A stretch of 64,000 nt of DNA from Gilliamella apicola. GTDB lineage: Bacteria; Pseudomonadota; Gammaproteobacteria; Enterobacterales; Orbaceae. Position 1 is the stretch's first letter; each line of letters starts with the position of its first letter. Of the stretch, positions 26,992-37,088 are shown one piece after another. The notes under the pieces were generated by a model. That model was not told where the DNA came from and made no database searches. It was given only the letters and a program-made list of their open reading frames with translations. The position numbers were made by a program, and so were the translations under genes. The DNA is taken from the NCBI RefSeq assembly GCF_003202915.1, contig NZ_QGLP01000010.1, positions 62,001 through 126,000 of the forward strand, in the 5' to 3' direction.

Positions 26992-28176
26992 ATGTTAACA
27001 CCAGCTACACAAAAATCGTCTGGCAATTGTTCAGATGTGACAACTAATCAAAATACCACAACGCCAACCAATGAAAAAATTAATTTGCTTAACTTTACTA
27101 GACAACAGTTAAGAGAGTTTTTTATTTCATTAGGAGAAAAACCATTTAGAGCGGATCAGGTGATGAAATGGATCTATCATTTTGGGATAGATGATTTTGA
27201 TCTAATGACCGACATCAACAAAAAACTTCGTGAACAACTAAAAACCTTAGCGGAAATTAAAGCCCCTAAAATTGCCATCGAGCAGCGTTCATCTGATGGT
27301 ACGATTAAATGGGCATTAGATGTTGGTAATAACCAGATGATTGAATCGGTCTATATTCCTGAACGTGATCGTGCAACTTTATGTGTGTCATCACAAGTCG
27401 GTTGTGCTTTAGAATGCAAATTCTGTTCAACCGCCCAACAAGGTTTTAACCGCAATTTAACCGTTTCGGAAATTATTGGCCAAGTTTGGCGAGCATCAAA
27501 TGCCATTGGTGTCACCGGCAAATTAGCCGACAGACCTATTACCAACGTGGTTATGATGGGAATGGGTGAGCCCTTACTTAACTTATCTAATGTCGCCCCT
27601 GCAATGGAAATTATGTTGGATGATTTTGGTTATGGTTTATCCAAAAGACGCGTTACCCTCTCTACCTCAGGCGTTGTCCCTGCTTTGGATAAACTGGCGG
27701 GAATGATTGACGTTGCTTTAGCTATTTCTCTTCATGCACCAAATGATGAAATACGCAGCGAAATCATGCCAATCAACCAAAAATATAATATGGCGATGCT
27801 ACGTGATTCAATTTTACGTTATCTTTCAACTTCAAATGCTAATCACGGCAAAGTGACTATCGAATATGTGTTACTCAATCAAATCAATGATGGTGTTGAA
27901 CATGCCCATGAGCTGGCGAAGTTTCTAAAAAATGTGCCGAGTAAAATCAATTTAATTCCATGGAATCCATTCCCTGGTGCTCCTTATTCACGATGTTCAA
28001 ATACCCGAATTGATAGGTTTATGAAAACATTAATGGGCTATGGATTTACGGTAATTGTTCGTAAAACTCGTGGTGATGATATTGATGCAGCTTGTGGCCA
28101 ACTGGCGGGGGAAGTTGTCGATCGCACTAAACGAACACTTTATAAAAAGCAAAACCTTATTCAACAAACAGCATAA
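26992..28176 (+). CDS. rlmN: Dual-specificity 23S rRNA A2503 / tRNA A37 C2-methyltransferase
   Basis: 394 residues of the radical-SAM RlmN family. The iron-sulfur cysteines are C138-x3-C142-x2-C145 (CALECKFC), and the methyl-accepting Cys368 is in [11 protein letters not shown]. It makes 2-methyladenosine at 23S rRNA A2503 and in some tRNAs. GAGG ribosome site 7 bases before the ATG. The first ~28 residues ([19 protein letters not shown]) are a low-complexity extension, so a slightly later start cannot be excluded. pilW follows after 19 bases, the usual gammaproteobacterial order. Confidence 0.96.
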   Translation: MLTPATQKSSGNCSDVTTNQNTTTPTNEKINLLNFTRQQLREFFISLGEKPFRADQVMKWIYHFGIDDFDLMTDINKKLREQLKTLAEIKAPKIAIEQRSSDGTIKWALDVGNNQMIESVYIPERDRATLCVSSQVGCALECKFCSTAQQGFNRNLTVSEIIGQVWRASNAIGVTGKLADRPITNVVMMGMGEPLLNLSNVAPAMEIMLDDFGYGLSKRRVTLSTSGVVPALDKLAGMIDVALAISLHAPNDEIRSEIMPINQKYNMAMLRDSILRYLSTSNANHGKVTIEYVLLNQINDGVEHAHELAKFLKNVPSKINLIPWNPFPGAPYSRCSNTRIDRFMKTLMGYGFTVIVRKTRGDDIDAACGQLAGEVVDRTKRTLYKKQNLIQQTA

Positions 28177-28195
28177 AAGAGAAAAGGAGTTGTGG

Positions 28196-28810
28196 ATGAA
28201 AGGTGCATTAATAGTATTAAGTAGTCTGGTTATACTCATGCTAGCAGGTTGCCAGACGAGCGCCCGTGAAGAGTTTGATCCGGAAGCTGCTGCATTAGCC
28301 AGAATGCGATTGGGGTTAGGCTATTTAGCTAAGGCCAACGAATCTGAAGAGAACGTTAAAGCCGCGCATTATAATCTAAAATTAGCCGCGCAATATTCAC
28401 CTAAAAATCCACAGGTGATGCTAGCAATGGCGATGTTTGATCAACATGTTGGTGAATACAATGAAGCGGAAATGATTTACCAACGTATCACCTTAATGCA
28501 ACCAGGTAACGGCCTATTTCATGTTCACTACGGCTCCTTTTTATGTGGCAGAAATCGCTATCAAGAGGCCAAAGAACAATTTAATAAAAGCCTTGAGCTC
28601 GATCGCCATCGCTGGAAAGCTGACGCCTATGAGCAATATGGTTATTGTGCTATCCAAAACGGCGATAAGAAAACCGCAGATCTTATGTTCAAACAACTTT
28701 TTGCATATGATTCAAGCCGCCGAAACAATGTTATAAAAGCAGCAGAACTTTATAAAAATAAAGGCGATAAAAAGATAGCTAACTATCTATTTTTAATATC
28801 AAAAAAATAA
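28196..28810 (+). CDS. pilW: Type IV pilus biogenesis lipoprotein PilW/PilF
   Basis: 204 residues: a lipoprotein signal with lipobox LMLAGC (Cys19), then TPR repeats (residues ~40-190). In the type IV pilus system this outer-membrane pilotin helps the secretin assemble. The start at 28196 has the strong site AAGGAG. The longer open frame upstream overlaps rlmN and has no signal. Conserved position behind rlmN supports the call. Confidence 0.87.
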   Translation: MKGALIVLSSLVILMLAGCQTSAREEFDPEAAALARMRLGLGYLAKANESEENVKAAHYNLKLAAQYSPKNPQVMLAMAMFDQHVGEYNEAEMIYQRITLMQPGNGLFHVHYGSFLCGRNRYQEAKEQFNKSLELDRHRWKADAYEQYGYCAIQNGDKKTADLMFKQLFAYDSSRRNNVIKAAELYKNKGDKKIANYLFLISKK

Positions 28811-28859
28811 ATCATAAAATTAAAAGAAATATCATTCATTAGAAGCAAGAGTAAATATC

Positions 28860-29432
28860 ATGAGTTTTTTGGCTATTTTATTATTAGCATTAGCCATGTC
28901 TACTGATGCATTTGCGGTAGCGATTTGTCGAGGTGTTTCACTCAAATCGACACCATTTCTAGGTGCATTAAAAGTGGGGATCTTATTTGGTTTTGTTGAA
29001 GCCATTACCCCCATATTAGGCTGGTTAATTGGTTATATTGCACTTCAATATATTGAAAAGTGGGATCACTGGATTGTTTTTGCTGTGATGTTATTGTTAG
29101 GTATTAACATGATTTATCACAGTTTTAAAGAAGAAAACAGTGAAAATGACGATCAAAAACCTATTCCCTCAACCAAAAAATCATTTTTGCTTTTGGTTCT
29201 TACGGCAATTTCGACCAGTATCGATGCATTTGCGGTTGGTGTTGGATTAGCCCTTGCCAGTGTCAATATTTATCTTGCATCGACCATGATTGGCTTAGCA
29301 ACCTGTATTATGGTTACACTTGGATTATTGTTAGGGAAAAAACTCGGCTGTTTAATTGGCAAACAAGCCTCATTTATTGGCGGTATCGTGCTGATTATTA
29401 TTGGTTCAATAACGCTCTACCAACATTTGTAA
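28860..29432 (+). CDS. mntP: Manganese efflux pump MntP
   Basis: 190 residues with six membrane helices arranged as two homologous halves, each with the Asp-containing motif: MSTDAFAVAICRGVSL (Asp16) and STSIDAFAVGVGLAL. These acidic residues bind Mn2+ during export. Only 49 bases separate it from pilW, too short for the yybP-ykoY riboswitch that controls mntP in E. coli, so control must differ here. A shared terminator lies between it and groL. Confidence 0.95.
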   Translation: MSFLAILLLALAMSTDAFAVAICRGVSLKSTPFLGALKVGILFGFVEAITPILGWLIGYIALQYIEKWDHWIVFAVMLLLGINMIYHSFKEENSENDDQKPIPSTKKSFLLLVLTAISTSIDAFAVGVGLALASVNIYLASTMIGLATCIMVTLGLLLGKKLGCLIGKQASFIGGIVLIIIGSITLYQHL

Positions 29433-29462
29433 ACTAATATTTTAATAATCGCTTTAGATATA

Positions 29463-29490
29463 AAAAACCACTCACATTGGAGTGGTTTTT
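29463..29490. terminator. Bidirectional terminator between mntP and groL
   Basis: AAAAACCACTC pairs perfectly with GAGTGGTTTTT around the loop ACATTG, placed between convergent genes. It has A- and T-runs on both sides. Confidence 0.88.
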
Positions 29491-29515
29491 TATTTTTATT
29501 AGCTAAATAGGGGAA

Positions 29516-31198
<1,683 letters not shown>

Positions 31199-31209
31199 TT
31201 ATCTGCCAG

Positions 31210-31503
31210 TTATGCTTCAACAATGGCTAAAATATCGGTTTCTGATAGGATAAGCACTTCTTCGTTATCGATTTTTTCTGTCTTAACGCCATATCCTTCA
31301 TTAAAAATCACAATATCACCAACTTTAACATCTAGTGGCTGAACTTGACCATTTTCTAAAATGCGACCATTACCAACAGCTAAAACTTCACCACGTGTTG
31401 ATTTACCAGCAGCTGAACCAGTTAAAACAATACCACCAGCTGATTTTGATTCTACTTCTTTGCGTTTGATGATCACACGATCATGCAATGGACGAATTTT
31501 CAT
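31210..31503 (-). CDS. groS: Co-chaperonin GroES
   Basis: 97 residues, matching the GroES family length. [14 protein letters not shown] start, mobile loop with [18 protein letters not shown] (binds GroEL), and C-terminal [12 protein letters not shown]. It is the first gene of the operon, preceded by an AGGAG site and a near-perfect sigma-32 promoter. Confidence 0.99.
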   Translation of the reverse strand: MKIRPLHDRVIIKRKEVESKSAGGIVLTGSAAGKSTRGEVLAVGNGRILENGQVQPLDVKVGDIVIFNEGYGVKTEKIDNEEVLILSETDILAIVEA

Positions 31504-31588
31504 TAGTTATCTCCTAGCACTAATTTTTACTTAAATGATGATTAAGAACAAATCATACCATTATGATTTATATAATATAGTCCACATT

Positions 31589-31616
31589 AAATGGGGATTA
31601 TTTTAAATTCTTCAAG
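31589..31616 (-). promoter_or_regulatory. Sigma-32 heat-shock promoter of groSL
   Basis: On the minus strand CTTGAA (31616-31611) is followed after 14 bases by CCCCATTT (31596-31589), matching the sigma-32 consensus CTTGAA-N13/15-CCCCATnT. It ends 85 bases upstream of the groS start. Confidence 0.9.
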
Positions 31617-31648
31617 CGTATAAAATTAAAAAAAATTTAATTGATTAT

Positions 31649-32086
31649 TTATTGGTCATCTTTACGCTCAAATTCCCCTTCAATAACATCATTAACTTGT
31701 ACATTGCGGCTAGAAGAAAGTGAACGAACTTTAAAAGGCAATTTGCCAACAATAAAGCGAACAATATACTCTTGAACAAATGGAATTAATAAAATCGCCC
31801 CCAAAATATCCGTTAAAAACCCAGGAATCAGCAATAAAAAGCCTGAGAAGAGCAAAGATACACTCTTAATAATTTCATCTTTAGGGCTTTGATGATTAGC
31901 AATTTTTTGTTGCATAATACTTAAGTTTTTTAAACCTTGCTTTGTAATTAAATACAGCCCAATAACCGAACTAGCAATAATGGCGATCAAAGCAAGAAAA
32001 ACACCTATTGAATCAGCAACTTTTATAAACAGACTCAGTTCCAAATAAGCATAAATAAAAAATATAATAAAACCAAAAACTCGCAT
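31649..32086 (-). CDS. fxsA: FxsA family inner-membrane protein
   Basis: 145 residues with membrane segments at ~2-20, 26-46 and 77-100, and a charged C-terminal tail. The motifs AYLELSLFIKVADSIG, GLYLITKQG and LLIPGFLTDILGAILLIPF identify the FxsA family. Overproduced FxsA counters F-plasmid exclusion of phage T7 in E. coli (family knowledge); its normal job is not known. It lies upstream of groSL, as in many gammaproteobacteria. Confidence 0.92.
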   Translation of the reverse strand: MRVFGFIIFFIYAYLELSLFIKVADSIGVFLALIAIIASSVIGLYLITKQGLKNLSIMQQKIANHQSPKDEIIKSVSLLFSGFLLLIPGFLTDILGAILLIPFVQEYIVRFIVGKLPFKVRSLSSSRNVQVNDVIEGEFERKDDQ

Positions 32087-32245
32087 ATAAAAATTCCTCT
32101 AAAAATAGAGTGATATTAGTCTAAATTAGCTATTAATATAGTGACAACTAGTTAAATTTCAACCAATCAGCATGTTTTTTTCAAATTTTTTTACAAAAGG
32201 GATTGACGGATGATCGCTAATCGTGTTTAATACAGCTCCATTGTT

Positions 32246-32321
32246 GCCCGGATAGCTCAGTCGGTAGAGCAGGGGATTGAAAATCCCCGTGTCCGTGGTT
32301 CGATTCCGCGTCCGGGCACCA
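32246..32321 (+). tRNA. tRNA-Phe (anticodon GAA)
   Basis: 76 bases with encoded CCA. Acceptor stem GCCCGGA/TCCGGGC, anticodon loop TTGAAAA, and T-arm CGTGGTTCGATTCCGCG. Its 3' part from base 32299 is the attachment site of the composite island that follows; the tRNA itself is intact. Confidence 0.98.
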
Positions 32322-32575
32322 ATCACCAAATTTTAAGACCTGCTTCTAGCAGGTTTTTTTATGTCTAAAGCCTTTTCCAAGCTACCTTTCAAACGATTTT
32401 CTTTGTCAACCGATGTCAACTGAGATTACCCCATATCAAGTGCAAAATCGGATACAAACCCGGATACATTTGGTTCGATAATGGCGTGTATCCATAAAAT
32501 GGCTTTAAGGCCTTTATTTGTAATGCTTAAGAGAAATTGCTTAGGTTTTATTATTTTGAATATTGAAAAATACCA
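32299..32575 (+). repeat. Island attachment/flank repeat, copy 1 (intact tRNA-Phe end)
   Basis: Starts in the tRNA T-arm (TTCGATTCCGCGTCCGGGC...), covers the tRNA terminator, GTCAACTGAGATTACCCC, CGGATACAAACCCGGATACA and GGCGTGTATCC, and ends around GAGAAATTGCTTAGGTTT. Similar segments occur at 45822, 51556 and ~58491. The first 34 bases are identical to copy 2; the distal ~170 bases are closest to copy 3. No gene in 32322-32737: the short frames on both strands are not conserved among the copies. Confidence 0.85.
32338..32360 (+). terminator. tRNA-Phe terminator
   Basis: ACCTGC-TTCTA-GCAGGT followed by seven T, 16 bases after the tRNA. The same hairpin is preserved at 45861-45877 in repeat copy 2. 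Confidence 0.85.
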
Positions 32576-32737
32576 AATAATTACAACAAAAATAATCAAT
32601 GGTACTATTTTAAAAAAATACTTAATAAACATTCTTATTTATACAAAAATATTAATTCAATTACTATGTACCACTAAAAATTGCCTTAAAGGTATTTTAA
32701 GAAATATAAATGGTAAATTTATTTATATTTAGAATTA

Positions 32738-33517
32738 TTACCTATCTACATGATCATTGTCAGGAAATCTAAAAATTTTTCCACTAGAAACTGGCTCTTG
32801 TTTTTTTTGAGAAGATCCTATATTCAATACCACACCCGTCCTATTTTTATTTATTTTTTCAAATGCTTTAGTATTGTTAATTAATTTAATTTCACGATTA
32901 ATTAAATTTTCAATAACGCTTGTTATTGTTTTATTTTGTTCTTTTGCTAGTTTTTTCAATTCATCTTTAACTTTGGAATCTAAATAAATATTTAATACTT
33001 TTTTACCTTTAACTTTATCTCTATATTTTTTTTGATCCCATGCTTTTTTTATTTTAATTTGTGAAAGCTCTTTAGCTTCTTTAGAATTATCCCAATCATC
33101 AAAAAAATATTGAATGTACTGGTACAACTCTTTTGAGTCAGAATGCATAATTTCATGTAATATATCCGTATGAGTATTTGTAATCTTTTGAATTTTTAAT
33201 AAAAGACTAACAACTTCATCTCTATTTTTAATATTTATCCATTTAAATGGTTTTACGTCTCTTTCAATTTTACCCCATTGTTGCTTAAGATCATCAATAT
33301 TTAATTTTATTTCAGGATGTAAAAAATAATTAAGTATACTTATTTGCCTAGTTGAATGGTCGTATGCACATACAATATTAAGCATCAAATCTGGATCGAT
33401 ATTTTCTTTTTCAAGAGAATCCTTTATTTTTTTCCAAAACCAAAAGCATGCTCTTTCATTATTCTTTAAAAAACTCAACTGATAATCCAATCTTATTTTC
33501 TCTTCATTGTTTTTCAT
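32738..33517 (-). CDS. Ribbon-helix-helix-like island protein, function unknown
   Basis: 259 residues, lysine-rich and AT-rich. The part from residue ~172 to 210 (KVLNIYLDSKVKDELKKLA-EQNKTITSVIENLI) has the beta strand-helix-helix pattern of ribbon-helix-helix DNA-binding proteins such as those controlling plasmid or toxin-antitoxin genes. The N-terminal two thirds are helical, with no motif I recognise. It is transcribed toward tRNA-Phe, alone, divergent from the Gp2-like gene. A regulator of the island's replication or excision is a reasonable guess, no more. Confidence 0.6.
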   Translation of the reverse strand: MKNNEEKIRLDYQLSFLKNNERACFWFWKKIKDSLEKENIDPDLMLNIVCAYDHSTRQISILNYFLHPEIKLNIDDLKQQWGKIERDVKPFKWINIKNRDEVVSLLLKIQKITNTHTDILHEIMHSDSKELYQYIQYFFDDWDNSKEAKELSQIKIKKAWDQKKYRDKVKGKKVLNIYLDSKVKDELKKLAKEQNKTITSVIENLINREIKLINNTKAFEKINKNRTGVVLNIGSSQKKQEPVSSGKIFRFPDNDHVDR

Positions 33518-33778
33518 AACACCATCCGATTTATTGTATTTATCTTAATAACATTTTTTGTATTTTTTTATGTTAGTTTTTTTGATTACTTTTGTATAGT
33601 TTTTTACGCTGGATTTTACGTAGTAAAATTAATCATAAAATTTCTTTAAAATATTACTAACCTATTATTAATTAAGGTTAATTAATAATATTATATAAAA
33701 GAAAATAAACTATCTAAATATACTCTTATTTGCTCTGAACAATTCATCAACAAGTTATATAATATAAAAATAATTCTA

Positions 33779-33811
33779 GCTCTTATCAAATGATTCTAAT
33801 TTGATAAGAGC
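33779..33811 (+). promoter_or_regulatory. Strong hairpin covering the ribosome site of the Gp2-like gene
   Basis: GCTCTTATCAAA pairs perfectly with TTTGATAAGAGC (12 bp) around a 9-base loop. The right arm contains AAGAG, the only candidate ribosome site, and the ATG at 33818 follows 6 bases later. Folding would hide the site, so translation control is likely. The rest of 33518-33778 is AT-rich with nothing recognisable. Confidence 0.6.
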
Positions 33812-33817
33812 CATCAC

Positions 33818-34417
33818 ATGAAAAATAAAAACTTTACTATTCATACCCAACTCAATCAGCAACTAATTACACACCTAAATAAATTACAAGATAGATACTC
33901 AAAAATTTTACCAATTCGAATCGACATTCATTATGCTAAGGATGATAAATTCAATACAAATATTCATATAGCGAAACAAGAAATCACATGCTTACTTTTT
34001 CAAGCAATGCAATTTGAACTAGATATTGTAGGGTATGCTGTTGTTATGGAGTTCAATCAAAATAAACATATTCATTTCCATGCTATTTTTTATGTAAATG
34101 GTCAAAAAAGGCAAAAATACTATCCTGTTTATGTTGTATTAGAACGTGCATGGCATGAACTGACTAATGGTTACTTATATGACTGTCAACGCAATAATTA
34201 TTGTATAAATGGGTTAAAAATGATAAACCATCATGATCATGAAGCATTTCGTTCGGCTTGTTATATGCTAAGTTATTTAGCTAAAACAGAACAAAAAGAG
34301 CCATTTAAAAAACGTTATAGTGATTGTCTCTTTTTAAGTGAAGTTCCTCCACCTAGCCATCGTGGAAAACCAAGAACACTCGGTGTAAGTAAATTTTTAA
34401 TACCTCTCTCTATTTAG
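33818..34417 (+). CDS. Inovirus-type Gp2 / YfjJ-YagK family protein
   Basis: 199 residues. FELDIVGYAVVMEFNQNKHIHFHAIFYVNG contains H84-I-H86-F-H88, the metal-binding HxH of HUH-type replication endonucleases. The aromatic ARAWHEL-like AWHELTNGYL, and CYMLSYLAKTEQK further match the inovirus Gp2 family found on CP4-type prophages of E. coli (YfjJ, YagK). It may help replicate the excised element. Length is close to that family (~200), so it is probably intact. A strong hairpin covers its ribosome site. Confidence 0.75.
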   Translation: MKNKNFTIHTQLNQQLITHLNKLQDRYSKILPIRIDIHYAKDDKFNTNIHIAKQEITCLLFQAMQFELDIVGYAVVMEFNQNKHIHFHAIFYVNGQKRQKYYPVYVVLERAWHELTNGYLYDCQRNNYCINGLKMINHHDHEAFRSACYMLSYLAKTEQKEPFKKRYSDCLFLSEVPPPSHRGKPRTLGVSKFLIPLSI

Positions 34418-34528
34418 TAATACAAAAACAGTTTACTTAATTTTGGAAAATTACAATGAGTCTTTAGTACGTTTATACAAATAAAAAAACAGGCTCATTG
34501 ATATAGCTCCAATTCATATAGAGGAATA

Positions 34529-34745
34529 AAAAATAGATAAATATTATGCTCTAATACTAAATAAGCTAAAAGCTCATGATAAATCGCTACTTACACGTTA
34601 TGGAAAGTTATATCCAGTCTGAATGGGTTTTGCCTATCAGAGGCAATATGGAGTAGATACATATATGGATATGTTAAACTTATCTGATTTAACATTACTT
34701 TCTCCAAATATTTTAAGTACCGTTTGGATAACAGCTTTTTGTTAA
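34529..34745 (+). pseudogene. Decayed reading frame of unknown family
   Basis: One frame reads LNKLKAHDKSLLTRYGKLYPV, a TGA, then MGFAYQRQYGVDTYMDML and on to a TAA. Composition is protein-like and a single internal stop interrupts it, with no start codon. I do not recognise the family. The rest of 34418-34975 shows no intact gene. Confidence 0.4.
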
Positions 34746-34975
34746 TAATTTGTTTTTTACTTCTCCTCCATTTTATATTTTAACTTTACACAATATGCAA
34801 TCTATGAAGCGATTATAAATTCAGTTGCCAATTGTTATAAAAGTGGAATCTGTGCAGTGGAATTAGTTTTCAAAAACAACTTGTTAAAAATTTTTTAGCT
34901 AGAATAGTAAAATCAGTATAGAAGAAAGAAAATTCTATTCATAGTGTATTAACGTATAAAGGCATAACTAAATTT

Positions 34976-35015
34976 ATTGATCGCTTGTAACGATCAATAA
35001 CTTAAACATTGATCG
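34976..35015. promoter_or_regulatory. ATTGATCG operator-like cluster, copy 1
   Basis: ATTGATCG-N7-CGATCAAT (34976-34998) is a perfect 8-bp inverted repeat, followed by a third half-site ATTGATCG at 35008-35015. The same arrangement recurs at 36900-36938. This copy lies 80 bases upstream of the zinc-ribbon gene. Confidence 0.6.
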
Positions 35016-35095
35016 GCACAAACAATATGACAATAGGTAATACATTTTTGATAATAGTTATATTATTTAATCCAACAATAATTTAAGGAAATAAT

Positions 35096-35254
35096 ATGGC
35101 TAAGTATGACTGTAGTGAATGTAATGGAACAGGAGTAATTCCTTGTTCACTTGAATATGGTGAGGAACCTCATCCGGATAATTGCCCTGTATGTGGCGGA
35201 GATGTAAATTTTACTTTTCCATGCCCAGAGTGTTCGGGACATGACGATGAATAG
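35096..35254 (+). CDS. 52-residue zinc-ribbon (CxxC) protein
   Basis: A tiny protein with three pairs of cysteines: CSEC at 6-9, CPVC at 30-33 and CPEC at 43-46, each followed by Gly (CxxCxG, as in DnaJ-type zinc fingers), with no other domain. Start choice: ATG at 35096, with AAGGA 8 bases upstream. Its last bases overlap the next small gene. It could be a zinc-bound regulator or a chaperone-like adaptor. The promoter region has the ATTGATCG cluster. I assign no function. Confidence 0.7.
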   Translation: MAKYDCSECNGTGVIPCSLEYGEEPHPDNCPVCGGDVNFTFPCPECSGHDDE

Positions 35255-35441
35255 TAATATTATAAGTAGCATTAAATGGATTGGTAAAAAACTTTATCAA
35301 TCTGGGCAATTAACTATAACTTATGTATTACCTGCTATAGTTGAAGGCACGGCTAAAATTATATTAAATTCAGATAAAACAACCGATGAACAAAAGGCTC
35401 GCGCTAAACAAAATTTAGTACGTTATGGAAAACACAAGTAG
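35241..35441 (+). CDS. Small protein, 64-66 residues, function unknown
   Basis: Overlaps the zinc-ribbon gene by 14 bases (ATG at 35241) or 8 bases (ATG at 35247), so the two are translated together. The middle (GQLTITYVLPAIVEGTAKIIL) is amphipathic to hydrophobic and could associate with a membrane; the tail is basic (KARAKQNLVRYGKHK). No family recognised. The tight overlap suggests that it works with the zinc-ribbon protein. Confidence 0.55.
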   Translation: MTMNSNIISSIKWIGKKLYQSGQLTITYVLPAIVEGTAKIILNSDKTTDEQKARAKQNLVRYGKHK

Positions 35442-35610
35442 TATTATTAATTGCTAATTTTATTCTTAAAGCAAACATTATAAATATGTTTGCTTTATAT
35501 AATTTTTATATGGCCTACAAACACTCTTATTATAAATATTTATAAATAGATATCATTAATTGAATATACCACTATTTATTTCAATTATATTTTATTATAA
35601 GGAGTGTACA

Positions 35611-35718
35611 ATGCTAATTTACCTCATATTTCAATTAATCCTACTCTATTTAATAGAACTCAATTTATCTTACTATCATTTTCATTCTTTATTTAAGTCG
35701 ACAAATAAGGAATTATGA
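35611..35718 (+). CDS. 35-residue hydrophobic small protein
   Basis: A short frame with one strongly hydrophobic stretch (MLIYLIFQLILLYLIELNL) and a polar tail. The strong site AAGGAG lies 7 bases before the ATG. Its TGA is one base before the start of the EcsC gene, so it behaves like a translated leader or a membrane micropeptide partner of EcsC. The 5' flank (35442-35610) holds a TTTGCTT-type AT-rich hairpin and no gene. Confidence 0.55.
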   Translation: MLIYLIFQLILLYLIELNLSYYHFHSLFKSTNKEL

Positions 35719-35719
35719 T

Positions 35720-36310
35720 ATGTCAGATAAATTACCTTTACTACTTGATAAACTCTATCAGCTTTGTTTGACCGGTGGTTATGGTTTAGCCTCGGCTTAT
35801 ACATTAGCTGAACAACATAAAACTCGTTTTCCATTCCATTCCGATAGCCTTGATAAACTAATTAAACAAGAAGCTGATAAAGCAACAATGGCCGGATTTA
35901 TAACAGGATTAGGGGGAATTTTAAGTTTAACTATTACTCTACCAGCAAATACTTTAAGCGTATTATTTATTCAAATGAGATTATCAACAACCATTGCGAT
36001 ACTACAAGGCCACGATGTACGTGATACACGAATAAAAATATTAATTTATTTATCATTATGTTTAATATCTAGTAAATTAAAATTACAACAATTTTGTTTA
36101 GCAACTTTAATGAAACAGCCTAATGAAATATTTCGGCAAATAAGTCTTTCCATCACAAAACAACTAATCGTTATTTTAAGTACAAAACAAAGTGTAAAAT
36201 TAATTAAGGCTATCCCAGCAATCGGCGGTGTAATGGGAGCAGTTATAGATCGTATTATTACTTATCGTATTGGCCAATTTGCTAAAAATCAATTTAATCA
36301 ATTCAATTAG
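35720..36310 (+). CDS. EcsC family protein
   Basis: 196 residues. MAGFITGLGGILSLTITLPAN, the IQMRLSTTIAILQGHDVRD segment and the C-terminal AIPAIGGVMGAVIDRIITYRIGQFAKNQF match the EcsC family (PF12787-type), membrane-associated proteins of unknown biochemistry named after a gene next to a Bacillus ABC transporter. Family members are often ~230-280 residues, so this is a short version. It is coupled to a 35-residue hydrophobic peptide, and the block sits in a P4-like element, where EcsC proteins are frequent cargo. Confidence 0.75.
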   Translation: MSDKLPLLLDKLYQLCLTGGYGLASAYTLAEQHKTRFPFHSDSLDKLIKQEADKATMAGFITGLGGILSLTITLPANTLSVLFIQMRLSTTIAILQGHDVRDTRIKILIYLSLCLISSKLKLQQFCLATLMKQPNEIFRQISLSITKQLIVILSTKQSVKLIKAIPAIGGVMGAVIDRIITYRIGQFAKNQFNQFN

Positions 36311-36426
36311 AAAAATAACACTAATAATTATTTATGCAAAAATTCATCTAATTATGAATTTATCTGATTTATTTCCGTTTTTTATATAAAGAAATCGTGC
36401 GTTAACCAAACTTAACAGGAGAAAAA

Positions 36427-36890
36427 ATGAAAACTTCCTATTCAACAAAATTCACTGAAACAATAGCGTTAAAATTGTTCGAAAAGTAGATGAAAATAGA
36501 AAATAACCAATTCACAAAATCTAATCAAATCATTGACTATCTTAGACTAAGATTAGAACAAAATGAAAGAGTACTCTTTGTTGCTAGGTATCTAAATAAT
36601 CAACATCAGTTAATTAAAATATGAACCCTTTTTATGAGGACAATTAACTCTTTGGAAATCTATCCCTGAGAACTAATTAAGCAAGTATTTAAGTATAATG
36701 TAGTAGCTGTTATTTTTGTCCATAACCATCCATCAGGTAAATCGTAATTTAGTAATGTAGTTTGTAATATCAATCAAAAGTTAACAAAAATATTAAATAT
36801 CGTTGATATCCGAATATTAGATCTGATTGTCTCAACAATCGTATTTTTCTTTTGCAGAGCGAGGTTGGCTCTAATTTTAAAATGTCTTCA
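36427..36890 (+). pseudogene. radC-like (JAB/MPN) pseudogene
   Basis: Fragments in frame order: LEQNERVLFVARYLNNQHQL; TLFMRTINSLEIYP; ELIKQVFKYNVVAVIFVHNHPSGKS; INQKLTKILNIVDIRILD. Together they follow the RadC/YeeS fold with its metal motif HNHPSG, but stop codons (e.g. after LIKI, after EIYP, after GKS) break the frame. CP4-type islands of E. coli carry such RadC-like genes (YfjY, YeeS, YkfG). The ATG at 36427 with an AGGAG site still marks the old start. An intact copy is not in this window. Confidence 0.75.
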
Positions 36891-36899
36891 AAGTAAATA

Positions 36900-36938
36900 A
36901 TTGATCGTTTTTAACGATCAATAAGATCTTATTGATCT
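36900..36938. promoter_or_regulatory. ATTGATCG operator-like cluster, copy 2
   Basis: ATTGATCG-N7-CGATCAAT (36900-36922) plus half-site ATTGATCT (36931-36938), with the same spacing as copy 1 within one base. It lies ~150 bases upstream of the lipoprotein gene. Confidence 0.6.
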
Positions 36939-37088
36939 GTTTAAACGATATGATTTTATTTAAATAATCGATGAAAATATAAACTTAATTAAAACAATAG
37001 CTAACTTGCGTCAAATTAAGTTTCGGGTACCACACAAAAATATAATTTAAGTAAAGTTAATTAATTCTTTTTTCCATAAGGAATAGCA

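Noticed and set aside
26892..27026. 45-codon N-terminal extension of the VanY-type gene
   Set aside because: It would overlap rlmN's start and bury the signal peptide; the ATG pair at 26886-26891 gives a normal exported protein.
28055..28195. Extended N-terminus for PilW
   Set aside because: The extension overlaps rlmN; the ATG at 28196 has AAGGAG and opens a proper lipoprotein signal.
32426..32732. Overlapping small frames on both strands after tRNA-Phe
   Set aside because: They fall in the att-flank repeat and the frames are not kept in the other three copies.
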